Assembly: GCA_011799875.1 (NCBI GenBank)
Contig: CM022298.1
Span: forward strand, 258,409,757-258,473,756
Direction of reading: 5' to 3'
Length of the DNA stretch: 64,000 nt
From: Thinopyrum elongatum
Taxonomy: Eukaryota > Streptophyta > Magnoliopsida > Poales > Poaceae
The position numbers were made by a program, and so were the translations under genes. Under the pieces are notes generated by a model. The model was not told the origin of the DNA and ran no database searches. It saw nothing but the letters and a program-made list of their open reading frames with translations. Shown in pieces: positions 50,898 through 60,286 of the stretch (position 1 is its first letter; each line of letters starts with the position of its first letter).

Positions 50898-52649
50898 TTG
50901 TCTCAATTGATAGAAGAAGAATTCAATCAAATGTTTGGCATAAATGATGAGCATGATTGCAATGTTGTTAGTATGAATTCTATAAATATCCAAAATGCAA
51001 ATGATGATTGCACTAGTCTTGAAAAAAATGTTTCTTATAAGCATGTCAATTTTTTTGGAGTGGAAAGACTTTGTGAAGACATGCCTTATAGGGATGATAG
51101 ATTTTGTAAGAAGCATAAACATGATAGAACCATTTTTTTGCTCAAGGTGATAGATAAATTTTCTACAAAATTATGCTCTCTTTATCCTATTACTTGTAAA
51201 GTTTGTAATAAAGTTGGTCACCTTAATTTCCAATGCATGCTTTTTCATGATCGAATCGTGTCCAAATATTGCAATAACTTGATCACCCTTGTACTTTATA
51301 ATGAACTTTGTTTATTTTTGGGGTGTGAAGAATTGTCACATAAAAATGGTTGGTTTGAAGCATTCATATTCACAGCCCACGCTGAAACTAATTTGAAAGA
51401 AATCCATATGTTTTGCATGGTAAATTGCAATGAAAATAATTATATTGCCAACTATAGAAAGACGGGAAAACCAATAGAATATAAAAGGAATACTAATGGA
51501 AGGGTAAAGATTTCTAGTTTCCCTCCTATTGTCTCTCATGATGAAATAGGTAATGAGAAGGAGCTCCCTATTCAACCAATCTCATCAAAAAGAAGCTCAG
51601 AAAAATTAATTAAACCCACACATGATGTGGTGAAGAAGAAGAAAAGAAGAAAGAGTAGAGGTAAAAAGGTATCTCTCCCAAATAATGTTGCTCCTATTAT
51701 TGTTGTGCCTTATGAAAATGAATCAAAAATAATTGTGGAAGATGATGCACTTGATGATGATATTGCTTCTTTGTCTTATGGCATAATGTCCGAAAGAACT
51801 ATTGATGATGATTTTGTTATGCCTATTGCTTGTTGTGATGATTATGATTGGGAAGATAATGATACTTCTTATAATCTTGAAAATCTTTTTGGCACCAACT
51901 TGGGAAATTATGACGATAATAATAGTTATACTATTGGTGCTATTCATACTATTAATGATGAGAGTGATTATGCTTATGATATGCCAAGCCACAAGCTTGG
52001 GGATGCTATTTTTGATGGGAATAACATGTTTGAGAATTTATTTGCTGCAATTAATGTTTGTCCCAAGATTGGGGATGCTATGCTTAATGAAGATGATCTT
52101 TTTAGTCCCCCTACTTTGAATGATCAAATTTGTTATGATAATTACATGCCTCCTATTTATGATGATTGCAATATTTATGAAAGTGGGTTTGGAAGAGTGT
52201 CAACTACAGATAATTATTATCCCACTATTTTGGAGGGTGTTGAATTTTATTATAATGATAAAAGTGGATTTGGAGAGGTCATGACTTTATTTAGTAATGA
52301 TTCCACTATTTCGGAAGAGGTTTCAATTGACTATGATGAGAACAAAGTTGCTACTTATGATGATTATTGTGATGATACCTATGTTATAAAAAGTAGTGAT
52401 AATTATTATCATAATTTTGAATATCCTTTTACTGAACATTACTCTTTTAATGTGGAAACAATTTATAGTATTCGAGTTTCATGTGATACTCCCACTATTG
52501 TGAATGAGAATAAAATTGCTTATATGGAGAGTAATAAACTTTCTATGCTTTTGGATCATGAAAAGAATGCTTTATGTGATGGTTATATTGATGAATCTAT
52601 TCATGATGCTACGGAAAATTATTATGAGAGCAGAACTTATGATTCATGA
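50898..52649 (+). CDS. 583-codon zinc-knuckle protein of element F, function unknown
   Basis: Uninterrupted ORF starting about 170 bp after the primer site. Residues 97-110 read CKVCNKVGHLNFQC, a CCHC zinc knuckle with C-X2-C-X4-H-X4-C spacing as in nucleocapsid proteins. The knuckle is near the N-terminus rather than at the end of a capsid domain. Around residues 245-262 lies a strongly basic stretch (KKKKRRKSRGKK), a likely nuclear localisation or RNA-binding patch. The rest, about 300 residues, is very acidic and rich in Asp, Tyr and Asn, with recurring DDYDWEDND-like segments. No protease, polymerase or capsid motif is visible. RNA binding is my inference. I chose the first ATG of the open frame; a later start would still include the knuckle. 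Confidence 0.65.
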   Translation: MSQLIEEEFNQMFGINDEHDCNVVSMNSINIQNANDDCTSLEKNVSYKHVNFFGVERLCEDMPYRDDRFCKKHKHDRTIFLLKVIDKFSTKLCSLYPITCKVCNKVGHLNFQCMLFHDRIVSKYCNNLITLVLYNELCLFLGCEELSHKNGWFEAFIFTAHAETNLKEIHMFCMVNCNENNYIANYRKTGKPIEYKRNTNGRVKISSFPPIVSHDEIGNEKELPIQPISSKRSSEKLIKPTHDVVKKKKRRKSRGKKVSLPNNVAPIIVVPYENESKIIVEDDALDDDIASLSYGIMSERTIDDDFVMPIACCDDYDWEDNDTSYNLENLFGTNLGNYDDNNSYTIGAIHTINDESDYAYDMPSHKLGDAIFDGNNMFENLFAAINVCPKIGDAMLNEDDLFSPPTLNDQICYDNYMPPIYDDCNIYESGFGRVSTTDNYYPTILEGVEFYYNDKSGFGEVMTLFSNDSTISEEVSIDYDENKVATYDDYCDDTYVIKSSDNYYHNFEYPFTEHYSFNVETIYSIRVSCDTPTIVNENKIAYMESNKLSMLLDHEKNALCDGYIDESIHDATENYYESRTYDS

Positions 52650-52825
52650 TGCTCTTGTTATATTTCAATTCTTATCTTTTATGCGAGCATCATTGAAATC
52701 ATCATGCCTAGCTAAAAGCCATCAAAGAAAAGTGCTTGTTGGGAGACAACCCAACACTTTTACCTATTGTTTTAGTGTGTTCACATGATTAAACTACTAT
52801 AGTAATCATGTTTATAGCTTTTGTT

Positions 52826-54160
52826 TCAATAAAGTGCCAAGTAAAGCCTTTGGGATAGTATGGATGATAGTTGACTTGATTCTGTGCAAAAACAGAAACT
52901 TTTTCTTCCAGTAACATAATTGTTTAAATTCACTGGAGCATTGAAAAATTCTGAATTTTTTGAATATCATTTATATAAAAATTACCTACGTTCTCCTAAT
53001 TTTTCAGAATTTTTGAAATTACAGAAGTATGACCTCAATTCAGATATTTATGTACTATTCTGTTTTTGACAGATTCTGTTTTCAATGCATAGTTTGCTTG
53101 TTTTATGGTTTCTATGGCTTATATTGCTTAATATAAATTGTAGAAATTGTAGGTTACAGTAGGCATTGTGTGAGTACAATTATGAATATTGTCTTTGACA
53201 TTACCAAAGTGAAGGATTTTTCTTTATCATACTAACCTATCGCACGAAGTTCCGTTAAGTTTTGTGTGATTGAAGTTTTCAATTTTGGGTGAGATTTCGA
53301 TATGAGGAGAATAAGGAGTGACAAGACCCTAAGATTGGGGATGCCCAAGGCACCCCAAGGTAATATTCAAGGAATATCCAAGCAACTAATCTTGGGGATG
53401 CCCCGGAAGGCATCCCCTCTTTCGTCTCCAACATTATCGGTAACCTCACTTGGAGCTACATTTTCATTCATCACATGATATGTGTTTTGCTTGGAGCATC
53501 ATTTTATTTTATTAGGATTTTATTGCTGTTATTTGGAATAATATTTTATATCTTTTACTTCAATAAAAATGTCAAGTATAGCCTTTGCCATGCTTATTTT
53601 GCAAGTCTATATGTGGCTGTTTAAAAACAGAAAAGTTCCACTCTTTACAGACTATCCTGTTTAGACAGATTGCTGTTATGTTTGCATTATTTGCATATGT
53701 TTGCTTGTTTAATGATTCTATTTGAGGATAGGAGTATTAAATATGCAGAGGCATTTAGTATGCAATGTTGAATAATAATTCTAGTGATTTGCTACAGTAG
53801 AGAATGATAAGGTTTTGCATTGATTTATACTAACTCATCTCACGAGTTCTTGTTTAGTTTTGTGTGGATGAAGTTTTTAAGATTTAGGGAAAGCATGATA
53901 TAAAAGGAATTAAGGAGATGCAAAAGCTCAAGCTTGGGGATGCCCAAGGCATCCCAAGATAATATTTCAAGAAGTCTAAAGCATCTAAGCTTGGGGATGC
54001 CCCGGTAGGCATCCCACCTTTCTTCATCAACAACTATCGGTTAGTATCGGTTGAGCCTAAGTTTTTGCTTCTTCCCATGATGTGTGCTTTTATTAGAATG
54101 TCATTTTATTTTGTTTTTCTTGCTGTTTTAATAAAATACTTAGATCTGAAAGTTTTTAAA
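52826..54160 (+). repeat. Two diverged copies of a 3' module in element F
   Basis: Copy 1 (about 52826-53540) and copy 2 (about 53560-54160) share, in order, CAATAAA(A/G)TG, AAACAGAAA, a CTGTTT...GACAGATT segment, GTTTTGTGTG, GGGGATGCCCAAGGCA and GGGGATGCCCCGG...GGCATCCC. Element D carries one such module (24030-24770). Each contains two boxes resembling the polypurine tract. No ORF of note lies within. Confidence 0.7.
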
Positions 54161-55559
54161 TAAGAGAGAGTCCTCAATTAGCTTCCCCTTTACTTAACTA
54201 CTCGCTTGATCTTCACTTATATCTTTTTGGAGTAGTTTGTGATTCACTTAAATCCTATGAGTAAATTGTTGAATGAATTTAATATCATGAAGTTGAAATT
54301 ATATGTCCATATCATGCCTAGTAGTAGCTTCACACTAGGTTTAGAAAATGAAATCTTTTGAAGCTTGACAATCACAATATTGGTCATACAAGCAATTCAT
54401 GAATGATTACTAGAAGGAAGAGAACTTTCACATACAAATATATTATCTTGGACATCTTCTATGATTGTGAATACCCATTAATTATTTTCAAACTTGAGCA
54501 AATTAGTTGAAGTTGGACAAGGAAGACAACGTAATGATTTATGGTTGTGTATATTTGCATAGAAGTTATATTGTCATGGATCCTCCAACATGTGGTGTTT
54601 TCCTAGGATCTTTTGCTAGCCAAAAATTCGTACTAAGTAGAGATACTACTTGTTCATCCAAAAACCCATAAACCCAGTTTCTTGCCATGAGTGTCCACCA
54701 TACCTACGTATGGATTGAATAAGATCCTTCAAGTAAATTGTCATCGGTGCATAAAGCAATAAAAATTGCTCCTAAATATGTTTGATCTTTTATTGTAAGG
54801 GAAAATTGAGCGTTGTACGAACTTGTGATGGCAAAGTAATAAAAGCAACAGACTGCATAATAAAGGTTGCTATCATAAGGGGCAATATAACGTGATGTTC
54901 CTTTGCATTAAGAGCTTGGGCATACAAATAAAAAGTGCATGACAACCTCTGCTTCCCTCTGCGAAGGGCCTATCTTTTACTTTTCAGTATTTACTTTTAT
55001 GCAAGAGTCAATAGAATGCATTCTCATTTCAACCTCAATTATTCTCTAGTTGGCTAGCATCATGTGGTGGGGAAAGATCTAGGCACATATGACCAGTCAA
55101 ATATATTTGATTATGATTTATTATTGTTGACAATTATCTCTATGATAAGTGAGTTGGGAGGCGAAATATTAAGTCCCTATCTTTCTCTGTGTTTGATGGA
55201 TGCCATTTGTTCTAAGAATATGCTTTGAGTACTAGCAATCATAGAAGACTATATGATGATTTAGTATGTGGAGCTGTTACTTAGACTTTGTTGAATAAGT
55301 TGAATTGCAATTGTTTGGTGGCTGAGAATATGAGTTGTTGAGTTTCAAGAGAATTTATTGTTTGAACCTTAACATGTGAATTGGTTGCTACTTTAACATG
55401 AGAAGTTTTATGAGAAAGAATTGTTGTTATGATGCTAGGAAAAGTGATTGAAATTATCATTGATCAAACTTATGCACTTTGCTAGCATTCACACTTCATA
55501 AATTATTTCTTTTATCATTTACCTACTCGAGGACAAGTAGGAATTAAGCTTGGGGATGC
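54161..55559 (+). other. 3' non-coding region and polypurine tract of F
   Basis: AT-rich and without an ORF of note. It ends at 55545-55559 in TAAGCTTGGGGATGC directly before the 3' LTR, which I read as the polypurine tract. Confidence 0.6.
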
Positions 55560-57248
55560 TGATACGTCTCCAACGTATCTATAATTTATGAAGTATTCAT
55601 GCTGTTATATTATCATTCTTGGATGTTTTACAATCATTTTATAGCAACTTTATATCATTTTTTGGGACTAACCAATTGACATAGTGCCCAGTGCCAGTTG
55701 CTGTTTTTTACTTCGCAGGAAATCAATATCAAACGGAGTCCAAACGCAGCGAAAATTTTTGGAGAACTTTTTTGGACCAGAAGACCTAGGATGGGCTAAA
55801 AAAGTACCAGAGGGGAGGCCCGAGGTGGGCACAACCCACCTTGGTGCGCCCAGGATCCCAGGCGCACCCAGGGGGGTTGTGCCCCCCCTCGGTGGCCTCC
55901 CGCATCGCCTCTTCGCCCTATAAATTGCCAAATATTCCAAAAACCCTCGGGGTAACCCTAGATCAGAAGTTCCACCGCCGCAGGCCTTTGTAGCCACGAA
56001 AAACCAATCTAGACCCCGTTTCGGCACCCTGACGTAGGGAAATCATCACCGGTGGCCATCTTCATCATCCCGGTGGCCACCATGATGAGGAGGGAGTAGT
56101 CCACCCTCGGGGCTGAGGGTTTGTACCAGTAGCTATGTGTTTAATCTCTCTCTCTCTCTCTGTCTCGTGTTCTTGAGTTGGCACGATCTTGATGTATCGC
56201 GGGCTTTGTTAATATAGTTGGATCATATGGTGTTTTCCCCTCTCTATCTTGTTGTGAATTGAGTTTTCCCTTTGAGATTTTGTTCTTATCGGATTGAATA
56301 CTTTTATGGATTTGAGAACACTTTATGTATGTCTTGCTATGAATACCCATGGTGACAATGGGGTATCATATTGATTCACTTGATATGTGTTTTGGCCTCA
56401 ACTCGCGGATTCCCGAGGTGACATTGGGGTAATCTATGCATAGGGGTTGATGCACGTTCTCGTCTTTATTTCTCCGGTAGAAATCTTGGGGCACTCTTTG
56501 AGGTTCTGTGTGTTGGATTGAGTATTATGAATCTGAAATTGTTTGATGCATGTTGTATAATCAACTCACGGATACTCGCGGTGACATTGGAGTATCTAGG
56601 TGACATTAGAGTTGGTTGATGTGTATCATATGGTGTTATTTTAGTACGAACTCTTGGTTAGATCGATCAGAAAGAATAGCTTAGTGTTATTTTAGTACGA
56701 ACTCTAGTAGAGATTGATCGGAAAGAATAACTTTGAGGTGGTTTCGTACCCTACAAACAATTTCGTCTTATGTTCTCTGCTAGATAGGAACTTTGGAGTG
56801 ATTCTTCATCGCACGTTGAGGGATGGTTATATGATCCAATTATATTAGCATTGTTGAGAGATTGCACTAGTGAAAGTACGGACCCTAGGCCTCATTTTCA
56901 AGCATTGCAATACTGTTTGTGCTCACTTTTGTTACATGCTACCTTGCTGTTTTTTATTGTTCCTATTACAAAAATCAATATCTACAATCATTACTACGCT
57001 TTTATTACCATCTCTTCGCCGAACTAGTGTGCCTATACAAATTACCATTGTATTTGGTGTGTTGGGGACACAAGAGACTTTTTATTATTTGGTTGCAGGG
57101 TTGTTTGAGAGAGCATCTTCATCCTACGCCTCCCACGGATTGATAAACCTTAGGTCATCCACTTGAGGTAAATTTGCTACTGTCCTACAAAACTCTGCGC
57201 TTGGAGGACAACACGAGTCTAGAAGAAGAAGTTGTGTAGTAGACATCA
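55560..57248 (+). repeat. 3' LTR of element F
   Basis: 1,689 bp, TGATACGTCTCCAACG ... GTAGTAGACATCA, followed by the GGCCC flank and then the second part of the G gag. It contains a CT run at 56144-56160 that is longer than the corresponding run in the 5' copy. Confidence 0.9.
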
Positions 57249-57253
57249 GGCCC

Positions 57254-58585
57254 AGACACTACTGCAATGAGTGTACGACTCCCTATAAGAAAAGAGAAGA
57301 CTCACCAAAAAGGAGAAGTAGAAGGGATGAATCACCTCCAAGAGAGAGAAGGAGTAGGGATGATCATTATGAACGAAGACCCTCTCGTAGAAGCAAGGAT
57401 TCGGAAAGGAAAGACAAGCCATCAAAGAGCTATACAAGACAAAGACATCAAGCTCACGTTGGTGAATGGGTATCCGGTTCCGACTCTGACAACTACTCCG
57501 AGAGAAGCTATCACTCCAACTCTGACTATACTCAAGATGAAGGTGTTGCCGGTCTTGCACTTGTGTCATCCAACTCCTATGACATATTTGACTCACCAAA
57601 TGAAGGAATTGGAAGATGCTTCATGGCTGAAGGCCCCAAGGTATCACACCCCGAGTATGTTGATTTTAATAGTGATGAAGATGACTTGCCAGGTGATGCT
57701 GATTTACTTGTTGACAAAACTAGTGATGAATACTATGATGAATTTTCTATTAATCATGCTAATCAAGATGAAACGAATGACAATGATAAGAAGGAGATTG
57801 AGCGTCTAACTAAAGAACTAAACACTCTTAAGTTAGCTCATGAAACAACTTAAGAGGATCATAGAGAGCTCCTAAGGACTCATGACAAGCTACGCTTCGA
57901 GAAGCTAAATTTAGAGCAAGAGCATGAGTTCCTAAAAGCTATCAATGATGATCTTCGAAAGAAGAGTTCTTCTTTCATTGCCAAATGTCTCCTCTTGTCT
58001 ACTTATATGCCTCAAGTAAAATCTAGCAACAAGAGCAAGACAGATTCTTCCTCTAGTAGTAACAATAACCATGCTAAATCCAATACTGTTGCTTCTAGTA
58101 GTTCTATTGATTCCACTAATGATTCTCTTAGCCAAGTTACACTTGAGCAAGAAAATAGCTTATTGAAGGGAATCATAGAGAAAGGTGTTTACAAGAGCCT
58201 TGCCGGGAGTAAGCAATTTGAGGAAATTGTACGCAAGCAAGGAAGGCACCGGAAGAATCAAGGTGTTGGTTTTGAACGGAAGTTCAATGCCAATGGAGTT
58301 GAGTGGGAAGAAGACCAATACCCCAATAGTAAGTTTGTTCCTCAACAAGAGAAGTATGACCCCATTTCTTTCAAGGGAACACAAGCTCAAGATGATCTTC
58401 CACCATAAGACCAGAAGCTAAAAGGCAAGGACAAGGTTCAAGAAGAGATTGACTCATTTGAAGAAGCTCCTAAGGCCATGGTCAAGTGGGTTCCCAAGAC
58501 TACGTCAAGCTCTACATCATCAAGTTCAACTACAACTCCAAGGATTCCCATCAAGTTGATGTGGATCCCAAAGAAGAAGAACTAG
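57254..58585 (+). pseudogene. gag of Copia element G, second part
   Basis: Resumes with the second half of the zinc knuckle (HYCNEC) and continues with an Arg/Ser-rich tract, then an acidic stretch (EYVDFNSDEDDLPGDADLL). Next comes a probable coiled coil (KKEIERLTKELNTLK, KLNLEQEHEFLKAINDDL), a Ser-rich linker, and a conserved C-terminal part (SLLKGIIEKGVYKSLAGSKQ) ending at TAG 58583-58585. One frame can be followed throughout, with TAA stops at 57851-57853 and 58406-58408. Where autonomous Copia elements continue into protease and integrase, this gag simply ends. Confidence 0.75.
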
Positions 58586-60286
58586 AGTGTTCTTGAGGGT
58601 GACTCCACCAACATACTTCACTCATATTCATTTTGGCAAGGACTTGTGCAATCAACTTCCATATCTTGCACTAGTTCATGGAGTCACAAACTGTCTTGTT
58701 GGTAAGACAAGGGACAAGGTAACACAATGCTTTCATGGACATCATCATATGTGCAATTCACTCTATGTCTATGGATATCCTTGTATATTCCTTGTGGGAC
58801 TAACCCTTGTAGGTATTGAAAGTGCAACACTCCAGTGGATTGCTCCGAATGATCTACATCAACATTGAGCATCCACATCTTCACTATCTATATGAAGTCA
58901 TCATCGACAAAACCCAAGGTTAGTTCATCCCTCTTAGGGGGGATATCACATCTAGGGGGAGCTTTGCTCTAAAAATTGAGCTAAAGCAAATCTAATGGTG
59001 TGAACACATTAATGCTTTATGTAAAAGGGGTAACCCCACTTGTGCTTAAACGATGAGTATGACCTATGATCAAATGTTCTCATTTGACTCCTAAGTCAAT
59101 ATACTCATATATAGATGACCTAGTCATCGCCAATTGCTTGATAGATGCTAGAATTGTTTATGCATGCTTTGACACATGTTTCATTTGCTATCTTATTGTG
59201 TGAGCATGTTGGTTGCATAATTTCTCCATTCGAGGACGTCCATTTGTTGTTTTGGTTGTCTTTGTTTTTGTTGGCCAAATGGATGGACAAGAATGCCTAA
59301 GAACCTTCTCTATCTATCCATGCTCTACTTGTCTCAAACCCCATTCATGCTACATCACAAAAATGAACAAGTCTTTTTCGGACCCTCCGGGTGAGGAGCA
59401 CTCGGAGCCTCTGATCCATCAAGGGCTGCATTCCAAAACCTTCTATTGCATTTCGGTCAGACCAACTCACTCAAACTCGGTCACACCAAAAGCACTAGAC
59501 TGATCTAGGTTTTCACCTCGGTGCTACCGATTAGAATGACTCAGTCCCACTGAGTTGTGATAACTACACACAGTTTTGCATCTCGGCGCCACCGAAACAT
59601 TCCATTCGGTGCCACCAACAGCACATGGGTATATATTCAGCGGACCCATTCGGTTGAAAATTTCTTCAAACCCTTCGAGCCCGCGCCCCATTGCTGCCGC
59701 CCCTTGGTCTCCAGATCATCGCCTTCTTCACATGTGTGTCTCCACCGCAGGTCTCCATCACCGTCAACCGGAATCTCCTTCGTCGTTGTCACCGTAGAGG
59801 ATCGTCACTGGATTAGGGTACGATTCGATCTCCTCGTGCTATCCCCTTTTGATTCAATGCACAAGGATAATGCCATGTATCTTGCCACGTTTGAAATCCT
59901 TCTATACACAGAAAAGTTCCTTTAGAATAGATTTGAAGAAAAAATTTAGGGTTAGGATTCCGCTGAACTCATCTCGGACCGACCAAAATGAAACTTTTGA
60001 TCCCACCGATTGGCTCGGCCATTGCACTAAGTACAACTCGGTGCCACCGAAATGTACTAATCGGTGAGACCGACAGTAAAAGCTCAGTGAAACCCTAGCA
60101 TCTCGGAGTCACCGAACCACAACTTGGTCTGACCGATCTTCTATGTTTAGGCTCTGTGTGTGCTTCCGTGTCACCGAGATGATCATATCGGTAGCTTCGA
60201 AATGCTTTCTGCAGAAAACTAAAACTAAAGTTTGGATTCAATTTTTTTTTTGAAAAACCAACTGCTTTTTGTGATGCTCATCTACT
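58586..60286 (+). other. Non-coding stretch of G with TATA-like site and dyads
   Basis: No ORF of note. From about 59455 to 60195 there are around a dozen full or partial TCGGT...ACCGA-type sites (for example TCGGTGCCACCGA near 60040 and TCGGTGAGACCGA near 60062), on both sides of GTATATATTC (59629-59638). The stretch after the TATA-like site (59640-59800) is C/T-rich, resembling a 5' leader. This could be a promoter for the ORF at 60287; that is inference only. Confidence 0.4.

Larger units (their letters stand above)
49045..57248 (+). mobile_element. Athila-like non-autonomous element F, complete
   Basis: 8.2 kb with LTRs 49045-50703 and 55560-57248, a tRNA-Asp-type primer site (TGGCGCCGTTGCCGGGG, 50714-50730), one uninterrupted 583-codon ORF, a 2.9-kb AT-rich 3' region with duplicated modules, and a purine-rich tract AAGCTTGGGGATGC just before the 3' LTR. 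The flanks are GACCC (49040-49044) and GGCCC (57249-57253), a target duplication with one change. No protease, polymerase or integrase is present. The LTRs differ at roughly 5 percent of the positions I compared. Confidence 0.9.

Noticed and set aside
51802..52119. Hydrophobic 105-codon ORF in another frame of the F gene
   Set aside because: It results from reading GAT-rich codons out of frame, giving Met/Ile/Leu runs; the 583-codon frame with the zinc knuckle explains the region.
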